From: Stentor roeselii
Taxonomy: Eukaryota > Ciliophora > Heterotrichea > Heterotrichida > Stentoridae
NCBI GenBank assembly: GCA_006503475.1
Contig: RSEH01000023.1
Location: forward strand, 153,276-217,275
Reading direction: 5' to 3'
Length of the DNA: 64,000 nt
How positions within the stretch are numbered: the stretch's first letter is position 1; each line of letters begins with the position of its first letter. Positions 8,780 through 17,331 of the stretch are shown in pieces. Under the pieces are notes generated by a model, which saw nothing but the letters and a program-made list of their open reading frames with translations, was not told the origin of the DNA and searched no databases. The translations under genes were made by a program, and so were the position numbers.

Positions 8780-9235
8780 ATGAAACCTTTCCCAGACCTC
8801 TATAGAATCATGAAACAAAGAGCTACTAGAAAGGCTCATCATTCTATAGTCTACAGCATACTTGAAATTCATTCCCTATCAATCAAAAACGATGAAAAGA
8901 CGCTTCTAATGAGTCTTCCTGTTCTTCCACAATGGGTGGATCATGATCAGCTTATTTCTCAAAGCACGCTATGCCTGATAATAGATACTATTCCTGGTAT
9001 TTACTCGATGTCAATTAACCCATTCCACCCCTCAGCAGTAAACCTAGGAGTTCGTTTTTTTTCAAGACCAAAGCAAGGTTCTCTGCTATCAATAACAGTA
9101 AAATCAAGCATATCTTCACAAGACAAGCTCGGGACATTGAGATACGAGATAAGATGTGAAGAAACTTTAGTAGCGATAGGAAAAATCAACATGATATTCA
9201 ACCAAAACTCTTTCTGGAGGTCAGAAAAACTTTAA
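8780..9235 (+). CDS. Hotdog-fold thioesterase-like protein
   Basis: 151 aa. Residues about 55-140 follow the PaaI/ACOT13 hotdog pattern: a helix with LISQSTLCLIIDT where family members have HGG...LiD, then SMSINPFHPSAVNLGVRFF (the ..nv.y..pa strand) and strands ending GTLRYEIRCEETLVAIGKI. The usual HGG is not conserved, so activity on acyl-CoA is uncertain. It sits 13 bp upstream of the PX gene in the same direction and starts at CATAAATG. Confidence 0.6.
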   Translation: MKPFPDLYRIMKQRATRKAHHSIVYSILEIHSLSIKNDEKTLLMSLPVLPQWVDHDQLISQSTLCLIIDTIPGIYSMSINPFHPSAVNLGVRFFSRPKQGSLLSITVKSSISSQDKLGTLRYEIRCEETLVAIGKINMIFNQNSFWRSEKL

Positions 9236-9248
9236 GTATTTCTTATAA

Positions 9249-11234
9249 ATGGACTCAGACGATGAAGACTCGAGCTACATTCTCCGTGCAGAACGAGAAG
9301 CAAAGCAAAATTTCTTGAAAGAAGAAATCATTGAAAACAACTACGACCCAGAACTGTTCACTTGGTACATCTCAAGTATTCAAGAGGCAGACATCGACTC
9401 CTGGGAATTCGACCAACTTCAGACAGTCGTCCGTGAGTTTAAATTAAAATTCAGAAGAGGACAAACACTTGATGAGGTCCAAGGACCTCAGCCCAAATCA
9501 GAAATTCAGGTCAAAAGAGACTATCTTCTTTCAGAAGTCATTCAAAATGGATATGAGGCTGAACTTTTCATGTGGTTTATTGAAGGACTTGGAGAACCTG
9601 ATTTGAACTTTTGGACTTTTGAGAAACTTCAAGAAGCTGTTTGTTTGTTTAAAGAGAAATTTAGACCCGGAGAGAGCTTGGATGATGTTTTGGGGAAGGG
9701 AGTTGAAAAAGTTGAAAAAGCTGAACAAATTGAAAAAGCTGAAAAAGTTGAGGAAAAAAGTGGTGAGGGTTTAAAAGTTGAAAAAAGAAATAAGTTAAAG
9801 AAGAAAAATGTTGAAAATGTTGAAGATTATCAGAAAATGATGGAGAATGAGACTTGTTTAGATACAGGGACAAATTATCCTAGCATTGGTTTAACACCTA
9901 CTTCTCCAAAGGTTAGTAAAATCACTGAATTGAAAGAAAACAATAGTTTTAAAGAAAGTATTAAGGATGAAAAACAAGGAAAACATGAAATTAATGAAAA
10001 TTTTGAAGATCATGAAAATCTTGAAGAACCTGAAGACTCTGAAGTAAAGCATGAGTCGAATAACAGTGAAAAGCCTGGATCTCCATTTCTAGAACAGGAC
10101 GAAGTGGTTTACACTGATCCTAAAGCTAAAAGTCTCTTCGACTGCGAGTCACTGCTAGTCCTTCCTTGTGGTACCATCTCAGAAACAGAGATTTCCTTAT
10201 CAAGTGACTTAAAATTCAGCTGTGGTTCACCTAAACTGCAGAAATTCGGCTTTTTCTCCAAGAAGTTCATTGAATATGAACTTTCTACTCCGGCTTTGGG
10301 GTGGCAAGTACGTCGTCGTTACAGTGACTTTATCTGGCTTCGAGATGTTCTTCAGTCCAATAATCCAGGTTCATACATCCCGCCCCTTCCATCAAAAAAA
10401 ATGATGGGTAACTTCGAAGACCAATTCATAAAAAAGCGTTCAAAGCTTTTAAACGACTTCATCAACACAGTCCTAAGAGACCCTAATCTCCGATCATCTC
10501 CAGACCTGGTAGTCTTTTTGAATGAAACCAACCCGAATTCTCTAAGACTTCATCAATCAAAGTTAAAAATCCCTCGAACGATAAAGTTCGAAGACATCAG
10601 TACTTTGAACGGCGACACCATCTGCGACTTAAACGAAGACTCAGAACTTTTTGAAGTCCTTTCTGATTACCTCGACGTTTCTGAAAGTCTTGAAAAACAA
10701 CTAAAAAATTCTACAAAAGGACTCATCAACTGCACTAAAAAAGCAAGCAACACAATCAATGAATTCGCAGAAATGGTTCAAGAACTTCAAAACTCATTCA
10801 GAGAAAGTGAAATGGCTGATAAACTCGCAGAAATCATGGAAAAGGCGAATAATATGCTTGTGAAATGGGCAGCTCATGAAGAAATTAATGGAAAAAATTT
10901 AGAAGATGACTTGAAACTACATTTTGATTTCAAGATTAAAGAAAAAAAGGTATTTAAAAATATGCTGCAAGAAAGAAATTCACGGTTTTATGATTATAGA
11001 AAAGTGAAGAATAAGAAAGGATGTGATTCGGTTGTGGAAAATGCGAGAAATATTTTTGGACATTTCAATTTTAAGATCAGGTCGGAGTTTGAAAGAAGTT
11101 TTGGAGATCAGGTCATTTATGATAGAGAACATTTCAAAACTCTTGCTACTCATGAAATTGAAAAAGCTGAGAGTCTTGAAGCTCTTTGGGTTTTAACTAG
11201 TAACGATTTTTACCAAGCTCCGAGGTTAATATAA
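9249..11234 (+). CDS. PX-domain sorting nexin-like protein with N-terminal repeats
   Basis: 661 aa. Two ~50-residue repeats open the protein (YDPELFTWYISSIQEADID and YEAELFMWFIEGLGEPDLN, each followed by an F..L..vV..FK helix and a basic turn). An acidic, lysine-rich low-complexity linker follows (about 150-290). The PX domain is at about 325-430, with RRYSDFIWLRDVL, the proline loop IPPLPSKK and RRxxL-type helix KKRSKLLNDFINTVL. The remaining 230 residues are helical and BAR-like. PX domains bind phosphoinositides, chiefly PI3P on endosomes. The N-terminal motif is, as I recall, common in ciliate PX proteins. Start at TATAAATG. Confidence 0.85.
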   Translation: MDSDDEDSSYILRAEREAKQNFLKEEIIENNYDPELFTWYISSIQEADIDSWEFDQLQTVVREFKLKFRRGQTLDEVQGPQPKSEIQVKRDYLLSEVIQNGYEAELFMWFIEGLGEPDLNFWTFEKLQEAVCLFKEKFRPGESLDDVLGKGVEKVEKAEQIEKAEKVEEKSGEGLKVEKRNKLKKKNVENVEDYQKMMENETCLDTGTNYPSIGLTPTSPKVSKITELKENNSFKESIKDEKQGKHEINENFEDHENLEEPEDSEVKHESNNSEKPGSPFLEQDEVVYTDPKAKSLFDCESLLVLPCGTISETEISLSSDLKFSCGSPKLQKFGFFSKKFIEYELSTPALGWQVRRRYSDFIWLRDVLQSNNPGSYIPPLPSKKMMGNFEDQFIKKRSKLLNDFINTVLRDPNLRSSPDLVVFLNETNPNSLRLHQSKLKIPRTIKFEDISTLNGDTICDLNEDSELFEVLSDYLDVSESLEKQLKNSTKGLINCTKKASNTINEFAEMVQELQNSFRESEMADKLAEIMEKANNMLVKWAAHEEINGKNLEDDLKLHFDFKIKEKKVFKNMLQERNSRFYDYRKVKNKKGCDSVVENARNIFGHFNFKIRSEFERSFGDQVIYDREHFKTLATHEIEKAESLEALWVLTSNDFYQAPRLI

Positions 11235-11460
11235 AATATTTAAGAATTTTGAATAATCTTGAATGAATGAAGGAAGATTTTCTGAATGTTTTAATAAGAT
11301 AATTATAGGATTGCTTCATTTTGATTAATTTAATGCTATGCGGATTGACTTAGTTAGAAATTGAAGAAAATATTAAGTTTATGTTGATAATTACTTAATA
11401 ATACCTGGGATTTATTATTGAATAGTGAAAGTTCTTCTTTCAAAGTGTAAAAGATTATGA

Positions 11461-11619
11461 TTATTTATTCTGGCTCTTCAAATGGTTCAGCAGATACTCC
11501 ACAGGGTCTTTGGGCATGTCATTAACCAGCGCTCTCATCATTTCCTCAAACCCATCATACACCTGGTTCTCAGCAAGGTACTCTTCGACTTCTTTCTGAT
11601 AAGCCTGATTAGCATCCAT
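11461..11619 (-). CDS. 52-aa RIIa/Dpy-30-type dimerization-docking protein
   Basis: A short gene reading MDANQAYQKEVEEYLAEN, then a helix VYDGFEEMMRALVND, MPKDPVEYLLNHLK and a stop. This fits the whole R2D2 (RIIa/Dpy-30) docking fold: Y-L-x-E-x-x-V..F..m...L....P.DP...L...L. Such domains dimerize and bind amphipathic AKAP or radial-spoke helices in cilia. Here the domain is the entire protein. A 46-bp duplicated sequence lies just upstream. It is too short for most gene finders. Confidence 0.75.
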   Translation of the reverse strand: MDANQAYQKEVEEYLAENQVYDGFEEMMRALVNDMPKDPVEYLLNHLKSQNK

Positions 11620-11623
11620 AACT

Positions 11624-11714
11624 GTAAATAATAATCTACTAACTTTTTATTCGACGATTTAAACCTTATGTAAATAATAATCTACTAACTTTTTATTCAA
11701 CGATTTAAACCTTA
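11624..11714. repeat. Tandem duplication of a 46-bp unit
   Basis: Two head-to-tail copies of a 46-bp AT-rich sequence starting GTAAATAATAATCTACTAAC differ at one base (TCGACG versus TCAACG). The pair fills the space between the stop of the next gene and the start of the 52-aa gene, so the 5' flank of the 52-aa gene has been duplicated recently. Confidence 0.95.
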
Positions 11715-11727
11715 ACATTAATTAACT

Positions 11728-12513
11728 TCATCCAGTTTTACTTTTGACTCTCCAGAGTTCAAAACTAAGTTTTTTTACCCAAAACTGCATAAATCTTACA
11801 TTTCCTCCATTATTAAACATCTTTCGCACGAAAAAGGTCAGAGGTATCTTCTTCTGGGTCTTAGATTTCACTTTTAAAGCTACATGCTTCACTCTAAACT
11901 TTTCAATGATTTTCTTAAGGTTATGGATTTTTTCACTTTTTTCGCTTCTTTTCTTGGAAGATGTGAAGATCTTCAAACTTGGAGACTTTATTTCTCCTAA
12001 ACGTGTTTCTATTCGAGTTTGGGTCTGGTTTCGAGGAGAGAGGAAACCGCTTAGGGACATTTTTTGTGAAAGGGTCTTGTCGAGGGTGTTTTTAAGGAGG
12101 TGCTTTTCTCGATTTGAGGATAAAAGTCTTTGAGTGCTCATAAGAATAGCTTCTTTTTGAATTTTAGTAATTAAATTGGCCTGATAGTGAAACAAACAAG
12201 AACTTTTAATATGAGTGATCAAAAGTCTTACAGAGTCTCCTGATGGAAAACAATGTCTTGCCAAGGCCTTGATGAGTTTTTCAAATTTCGAAAAAGTGAT
12301 TTCCCTAACTTTTTCTCCGAATTTATTCTTTAAAACCGAGGTAAAAACTCTTTTCAGGTCCAAAGAAGAGATCAACTCAGGATAAACCCTTAAATTACTC
12401 ACAAATTTTAAAAATTGCTTCTTGGTGATGCTTCTCAAGTCCTTTTCTGCGATTTTTTTAAAGAAAATTTCCCTGAAAGTGTTTTTATTTATTTCCAAAA
12501 GACCATCATCCAT
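11728..12513 (-). CDS. Hypothetical basic protein with EF-hand/TPPP-like N-terminal helical region
   Basis: 261 aa. Residues 1-115 are helical and contain ITKKQFLKFVSNL and EITFSKFEKLIKALA, spaced like paired EF-hand or p25-alpha/TPPP modules, but no acidic calcium loop is visible. The rest is lysine/serine-rich. Such proteins in ciliates are often cytoskeletal. I do not recognise a named family. It runs in the same direction as the 52-aa docking protein. Confidence 0.6.
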   Translation of the reverse strand: MDDGLLEINKNTFREIFFKKIAEKDLRSITKKQFLKFVSNLRVYPELISSLDLKRVFTSVLKNKFGEKVREITFSKFEKLIKALARHCFPSGDSVRLLITHIKSSCLFHYQANLITKIQKEAILMSTQRLLSSNREKHLLKNTLDKTLSQKMSLSGFLSPRNQTQTRIETRLGEIKSPSLKIFTSSKKRSEKSEKIHNLKKIIEKFRVKHVALKVKSKTQKKIPLTFFVRKMFNNGGNVRFMQFWVKKLSFELWRVKSKTG

Positions 12514-12657
12514 AATTCAATTAATAAATAAAAATCATCTTGACTTTTATTTCAATCTATCGAAAACCCTGAAAATTACTCTAAAATTTAATGAATGATG
12601 CGAAAAATGCGAAAAAAACTTAAAATCCAGACATTTTTCTATGGTTATAATAATAAA

Positions 12658-13197
12658 ATGCTAATCAAACTAACATGCTTCCTATTATCATCGCAAGTTT
12701 TCGCTTGTAGTGATTGTTTTTCTAAGTGCGATAAGCACAATAAGAATGAGTGCCTTCTGCATTGCGGCTGTCCTGTTTTCAGAGTGAATCAAGTCCATGG
12801 AGGAAGTTTCCAGGGATCGAAGGGTCAGTTGCATGTTCCAGATCTGGACGAAATATTTACTCAGTGGGTTCCTCAAGGTCTGGGGTGCGACTTGTCATGT
12901 AGTCAAGACTGTTCTTCTCAGTATCTTGACTCGAGACTTGAATCTTGTGTTCGAAAATGTGGGTGCTCTGGTCTTATGAGTGAAACAAAATTTAATGAAA
13001 ATACATCAATTCAAAGTAAGTGTGAAGCCATCTGTCGTGGTAGTCCCGCAGCATGTGCAGTTGACTGCTATGGCCACATAGAAGGCAATCAGGATTTATT
13101 TTACCTGTGGATCGTTTTTCCAGTGATCGGAGGAATTTTCGTGCTGGCCTGGCTGGCGATGAGGCAAAAGAAAGAAGATGACTACACACTTATGTAA
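12658..13197 (+). CDS. Small Cys-rich type I membrane protein
   Basis: 179 aa. I chose the ATG at 12658 because MLIKLTCFLLSSQVFA is a good signal peptide, whereas an ATG 63 bp upstream would bury it behind a basic leader. The ectodomain has about 20 cysteines in CxxxC and CxC patterns (CSDCFSKC, LHCGCP, CDLSCSQDCSS, VRKCGCS, CEAIC). One membrane span (about 150-170, LWIVFPVIGGIFVLAWLAM) and a short acidic-ended tail follow. No known family is recognised. It converges with the DYRK gene with 36 bp between stops. Confidence 0.7.
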   Translation: MLIKLTCFLLSSQVFACSDCFSKCDKHNKNECLLHCGCPVFRVNQVHGGSFQGSKGQLHVPDLDEIFTQWVPQGLGCDLSCSQDCSSQYLDSRLESCVRKCGCSGLMSETKFNENTSIQSKCEAICRGSPAACAVDCYGHIEGNQDLFYLWIVFPVIGGIFVLAWLAMRQKKEDDYTLM

Positions 13198-13233
13198 CAA
13201 GTACCCGAGTAAGTTTAACCTAAAACTATTCAT

Positions 13234-14715
13234 CTAAAATACAAAACTTTTCCCTTTATGTTTGTCTGTTAAAGCTGAGGACCTATTAAAACAAAAAAGT
13301 GGTTTCACCACAGTCTGAACAACCTCCTCATTTTTCCAATCAAAAAAAAACCGATGACTCATAGCATCTTTAGCATTGATTCTATCTTGAGGGGTCCAAG
13401 CCAAGCATCCTAAATACGATTTACTTTTCACCAAATCAAAAAATTCCAAACTAGCACCTCTAAGAATTTGATCAAGTCTTAAACTCGAATTTTTACTCAC
13501 CCTGGCCCTTGGTTTCAAATCTGAATAAAAAAACATCGAAAGTCTTTTCGATTCTTTTACCAGGTCCAAAGGTGGAGGTCCAAGAGCCTCGACCATCAAC
13601 CCAACAAGCTGCCCCTCGTCCTGACCAGGGAAAATCGGGCGCCCAGTGAAAAGTTCCGCTAAAACACATCCAAAAGACCAGATATCAATAGCCTCATTGT
13701 ACTCCAAACCTAAAACAACTTCAGGAGCTCTGTAAAATCGACTCTGAATGTAATTAAAAAGCTTTTTATTCACAAAACAAGCGGAACCCAAGTCAATCAC
13801 TTTGACTGAAGTTTTCGAATGAGTTAAAGTCAGGATGTTTTCTGGCTTCAAGTCGCAGTGGATAATTCCTTTCGTTGAAAGGTGGTTCAAAGCTTCAAAC
13901 ACTTGAAAAGCGATTTTTTTTATGAGTCGCTCGTCGAGGCCTTGGAAGCAGTTTGAATGAAGGACTGAGTAAAGGCTTGGACCTAGTAAATCGAAGACTA
14001 TGCAGAAGTGACTTCGGAAAATGAATGATTTTCGCTTTTGGACTATGTGATTTTCAAGGATTTTTTTATCTTGTTGAAGAATTTCTAAGATTTTCACCTC
14101 GGTCTCGGCTTGCTCTGATAGTCGTGATTTGTTTTTTATGATTTTTAAGGCAAGAGGCTCTTTTGTCTTGTGGTCGAAAACTTTTACAACTTGGCCGAAT
14201 GCGCCTTTGCCTAGTGGCTCAAGGATTTCGAATCTGTAGAAAATGTGGTCGTTTTTTATGATTTTGTAGTCACCTCTTTCATCATCGTAGCAGAAGTTCA
14301 ACTTTGATGAGAAGCTCTTTATTTTTTCTGATGATTGGCCGAAATAGTAAATTTTTTTGAATTCTAGAGCCTCGCCTTGCTCATAAGGACTAAGACATTC
14401 CTTAAAACTCTTCAAAAGTATCTTAGAACTGATAGGAAAAACAACATCCAACTCTAAATCCCCTTTACCCTTCTCATTTCTTTTTCTAACCCCACTCTGA
14501 AAACAAGAACCCGAGCAATTTTCCAAGTCCCTATCAAAATCACAAGAAAACCTTCTGCCCTTCCGAGTACAAATCCTATTCTCCCCAAAGCCAAGCCTCA
14601 TCTGAGCATTTTCAAGTCTTTGCGAGAACTCCAAAATAGACTTTTTCAATTTAATAGTTTCTTCCACCTGACAATCAATTGGAGAAGCTCTAAAACTCTG
14701 AGTCCCTCTTCTCAT
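13234..14715 (-). CDS. DYRK-family protein kinase
   Basis: 493 aa; catalytic domain about residues 155-455. Visible motifs are GKGAFGQVVKV, LALKIIK (catalytic Lys), HCDLKPENIL (the Cys is typical of DYRK/CLK-like kinases), VIDLGSACF in place of DFG, and the activation loop YIQSRFYRAPEVVLG, whose Tyr is the autophosphorylated residue in DYRKs. A domain-typical GRPIFPGQDE follows. The DLG at the metal site replaces DFG, and it occurs in some active kinases. The N-terminal region is basic with Cys patches. DYRKs control growth, stress and cell-cycle exit; the specific role here is unknown. Confidence 0.9.
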   Translation of the reverse strand: MRRGTQSFRASPIDCQVEETIKLKKSILEFSQRLENAQMRLGFGENRICTRKGRRFSCDFDRDLENCSGSCFQSGVRKRNEKGKGDLELDVVFPISSKILLKSFKECLSPYEQGEALEFKKIYYFGQSSEKIKSFSSKLNFCYDDERGDYKIIKNDHIFYRFEILEPLGKGAFGQVVKVFDHKTKEPLALKIIKNKSRLSEQAETEVKILEILQQDKKILENHIVQKRKSFIFRSHFCIVFDLLGPSLYSVLHSNCFQGLDERLIKKIAFQVFEALNHLSTKGIIHCDLKPENILTLTHSKTSVKVIDLGSACFVNKKLFNYIQSRFYRAPEVVLGLEYNEAIDIWSFGCVLAELFTGRPIFPGQDEGQLVGLMVEALGPPPLDLVKESKRLSMFFYSDLKPRARVSKNSSLRLDQILRGASLEFFDLVKSKSYLGCLAWTPQDRINAKDAMSHRFFFDWKNEEVVQTVVKPLFCFNRSSALTDKHKGKSFVF

Positions 14716-14736
14716 TTTTACATTTAAACTTAGAAA

Positions 14737-14973
14737 TTATTTACGTTTATGTCTTCCCATCATCTGATTAAAAAACTCTTTAGTTTCAGTTTTTTGAAGT
14801 CTTTGAACGAGTGGTTTTTTATCCTGGACCTTAACAACGAAATTTTCAATAATTTTCTCAGTTCTTGCCTTGTTCTTGACGGAGACTTTTTTATGACCTT
14901 CAGCAAGTTTTTTCTTGGAGTAGGCCTTAAGGTGGGTCTGAAAGTCATTCAAATCGTGGTCATTAAATTCCAT
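14737..14973 (-). CDS. Small basic hypothetical protein
   Basis: 78 aa, lysine-rich and helical (KAYSKKKLAEGHKK, ending MMGRHKRK). No family recognised; a nuclear or ribosome-associated role is only a guess from the charge. Its start codon is 5 bp from the start codon of the divergent gene at 14979, which makes the pair noteworthy. The frame is bounded by this ATG and has no other Met until near its C-terminus, so the start is well constrained. Confidence 0.6.
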   Translation of the reverse strand: MEFNDHDLNDFQTHLKAYSKKKLAEGHKKVSVKNKARTEKIIENFVVKVQDKKPLVQRLQKTETKEFFNQMMGRHKRK

Positions 14974-14978
14974 TATAA
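14974..14978. promoter_or_regulatory. 5-bp spacer TATAA between two divergent start codons
   Basis: The sequence reads CAT-TATAA-ATG, so the minus-strand gene and the plus-strand gene begin 5 bp apart. On the + strand this makes TATAAATG, the recurring start context in this window. Any promoter must lie within the opposite coding region. Confidence 0.6.
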
Positions 14979-15368
14979 ATGGTGCTCTTCAGAGGAACTA
15001 ACCCTATCGGTCCTGCGAATCGAGATGAAAGAGGCCCTGCAGAAGAACTTGATGAGAGGATCATAAAATACATTCAGATGCCTGACAAAGAATGGAACGA
15101 GTTGTATGAAAAAATGTATAATGATAGGAAATATCCTGGATATGATAGCTTGAAACTTGTACTTATTCCGGCTTTTGTTTATTCAGGTATTGCGGCTAGC
15201 TTGTCTTATGAACTCTATTTAAAAAGAGTCGCTCTTTTCAAGTACCCTTCGAATATTGCTAAACTTGCGGTGATCCCCTTTTTTGGACTTTTGGCTTTCA
15301 ATAATTTAGATCTCGCCAGGGATATTTGGACCTTCAGGAAGAAGTATCCTGAAATGTATCAGCCTTAA
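14979..15368 (+). CDS. Small membrane protein, possibly mitochondrial
   Basis: 129 aa. A hydrophilic N-terminus (FRGTNPIGPANRDERGP) is followed by two hydrophobic segments (about 60-80, SLKLVLIPAFVYSGIAASLS, and 92-110, AKLAVIPFFGLLAFN) and a charged tail ending YPEMYQP. Size and layout resemble accessory subunits of mitochondrial inner-membrane complexes, but no family is recognised. It shares a 5-bp divergent spacer with the 78-aa gene. Confidence 0.65.
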   Translation: MVLFRGTNPIGPANRDERGPAEELDERIIKYIQMPDKEWNELYEKMYNDRKYPGYDSLKLVLIPAFVYSGIAASLSYELYLKRVALFKYPSNIAKLAVIPFFGLLAFNNLDLARDIWTFRKKYPEMYQP

Positions 15369-15408
15369 GTAGGAATACTTAAATTAGAGTTATTCAAAAA
15401 GCTTGATT

Positions 15409-15930
15409 ATGGAAAAATATCTCAAGAATTCGATTAAAAACAGGGAAGAGGACATCAGGAAGGTTTTGAAGGAAAAAGCGGAGCTCCAAGAGAGAATCGA
15501 CCAAGAAGCGAAAAGATTTGAAGATGAATGCTTACGACTCAAGCTAGATATCGTGAGAAAAGACTGCATGAAGCAGGTGTTAACAACAAAGGTAAAAGAA
15601 ATTCAAAAGTTCATCGAAAAAGGTTCTGGAAAGGAAAAAGACGATGTTTTCATAGAAAAGACTCAGAATACTCTAGAACTAATCAACAGGGTCAAGGAAA
15701 AGACTCTCATCGAAATCAAATCAAAAAAAAAAATGACTCAAGAAGTCTCTGAACTATCAAAACTCCGAGATAAACTAAAACAAAAGGTAAAAATCTTAAA
15801 AGAAAAAAAAGAATTTTTACAAGAAACAAGTGAAGACAGTCTTCACTGGATTCGAACTCGAGATCAAAGAAGACTCTCAGCATCTTCAAACCGCTTCCAA
15901 ATCAAAATATTCCATTTTGCAAAACCTTAA
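15409..15930 (+). CDS. Coiled-coil protein
   Basis: 173 aa from the first ATG (the frame extends two codons upstream but begins with TTG). Residues 1-145 are almost continuous charged coiled coil rich in Lys and Glu. The C-terminal 30 residues are basic and different in character (HWIRTRDQRRLSASSN). No family is recognised. Its TAA stop is followed directly, with no base between, by the stop of the convergent ESF1 gene. Confidence 0.6.
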   Translation: MEKYLKNSIKNREEDIRKVLKEKAELQERIDQEAKRFEDECLRLKLDIVRKDCMKQVLTTKVKEIQKFIEKGSGKEKDDVFIEKTQNTLELINRVKEKTLIEIKSKKKMTQEVSELSKLRDKLKQKVKILKEKKEFLQETSEDSLHWIRTRDQRRLSASSNRFQIKIFHFAKP

Positions 15931-17319
15931 CTAATTATTCCTCTTTCTCTTCTGTATCTGCGAGTTAAGTAAAAGCTTGTTACCATCAGGATCAACCCTA
16001 AACAAGTTGCTAGTCGGGTCAATTCCAAACAAATTATCATCAAACAAAGGCCTAAACCTTTCATCATCAACATTGACCGAAAAATCCTGAACATCTCCTT
16101 TGCTATCAACAAGCATTTTCAAATTTTCTAAACTTTTCACATCAACTTTCCGATTTTTCTTCATTTTCTCTTCCTTTCTCTTTTCCTTCTCCACTTTTTT
16201 CTTCTTTCTCTGTTTTTCCAGTTGTTTTTCCCAGAGACTTTTATCATCATTTAAAATTTCTTTCCCGATCTGTTCAAAAGCTGAGTGAAATTTGATTTCC
16301 AGGTCTAAATTTCCATTCATTCTATTAAATTGACTCATTTTTCCTGAATAGCCAGAGGGTTGGACTTCTTCTTCTTCTTCTTCTTCATCGCGAGGGGGAC
16401 TGGGTGTTGCCATGTATTTCGCAATTTCTTCATCGTCGAGGTGATCATCGTTGAAGGCTTTTCTTAGGGCAACGACTCGTTCTCGAGGAGTTTCGTCCCA
16501 AGTCAGGGTGACTCTTGACTGTTGAAGGGATTTGGTGTAGTAATCAAGCATTTTGTAGTGTTTTGGAACTTCTGTTGCTACGTCAGTCGGTGCGTAGGGC
16601 AAGGAAAGGTCAGAAGGCACAAAGCGCAGGTCGAGCGCGTTGCTCGTTCTTTCGATTTCAAGACCGTCGCAATCGTCGTAGATCTTTCGAGAGGTTTCTA
16701 GAGAGTCGCATTCAGCAACTGCGTAGTAGTATTTCATTGTTTCTAACTCGTATCTTCGTAGAGCTTCTTCGTCTACTTCGCCGGAATTGGTTGAAAGGGC
16801 AGGACCTGACTTAGACTCTTGGTTTAGACGCGCTTTTCCGAAGTCACTTGGGTAGATGCTTACTTTGATAACACCTGGAGAAAACGACCTGAGTATAGCA
16901 AGAATATCAACAGCTTTAATAAGATTCCAGTCACAATTCATAACCGCAATTCTAAGGGTCTCATCGCCAGTAACCACATTTTCCTCAACTTCAGTTCCAG
17001 GTAACATCTGAACATCTTCATCACTCGAAGAGCTACTTTGTACTTCCCATTTGAAATTCCCTTCCTCATCAATACACTGTACCTGAGAAGTATCAAAAAC
17101 CTTCGAAAGTGGGTTGAATACCTGTTTAACTTTTTTCCCTCTTTCATCAACATTACCAGGAACCGGTGGTTGAAACTCAGTTTCTGTGAACATGGCTTGA
17201 AACCGAGGGTCAAGTTGTATTTTTCTTTCTTTTTTCGCTAAAGTTCTAAATCTTGGATCCGAGTAAATTTTCTGAAACCTGTCATCTTGGACTGAAGCCT
17301 TAAAGGACTTCTTGACCAT
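15931..17319 (-). CDS. ESF1: ESF1 pre-rRNA processing factor
   Basis: 462 aa from the ATG at 17319; the frame extends upstream only to a TTG. The N-terminal DDRFQKIYSDPRFRTLAKKE and IQLDPRFQAMF, the NUC-type RNA-binding-like region with TLRIAVMNCDWNLIKAVDIL and SPGVIKVSIYPSDFGK, YYYAVAECDS, the LDLRFVPSDLS segment, the Lys-rich linker, and the C-terminal NUC153 box (DERFRPLFDDNLFGIDPTS) are in ESF1 order. ESF1 is a nucleolar protein needed for early 18S rRNA processing. It is shorter than yeast ESF1, mainly in acidic linkers. The upstream DIEGA gene stop lies 12 bp before its ATG. Confidence 0.93.
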   Translation of the reverse strand: MVKKSFKASVQDDRFQKIYSDPRFRTLAKKERKIQLDPRFQAMFTETEFQPPVPGNVDERGKKVKQVFNPLSKVFDTSQVQCIDEEGNFKWEVQSSSSSDEDVQMLPGTEVEENVVTGDETLRIAVMNCDWNLIKAVDILAILRSFSPGVIKVSIYPSDFGKARLNQESKSGPALSTNSGEVDEEALRRYELETMKYYYAVAECDSLETSRKIYDDCDGLEIERTSNALDLRFVPSDLSLPYAPTDVATEVPKHYKMLDYYTKSLQQSRVTLTWDETPRERVVALRKAFNDDHLDDEEIAKYMATPSPPRDEEEEEEEVQPSGYSGKMSQFNRMNGNLDLEIKFHSAFEQIGKEILNDDKSLWEKQLEKQRKKKKVEKEKRKEEKMKKNRKVDVKSLENLKMLVDSKGDVQDFSVNVDDERFRPLFDDNLFGIDPTSNLFRVDPDGNKLLLNSQIQKRKRNN

Positions 17320-17331
17320 GATTATAATCAA

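Noticed and set aside
13196-13211. GTAACAAGTACCCGAG as a 16-nt intron at the end of the Cys-rich membrane gene
   Set aside because: Position and GT...AG fit, but the 3' end CGAG and C-rich interior are unlike the four supported introns, and the gene already has a good stop.
15795-15811. GTAAAAATCTTAAAAG as an intron in the coiled-coil gene
   Set aside because: The frame stays open and coiled-coil through it; a 16-nt removal would break the frame.
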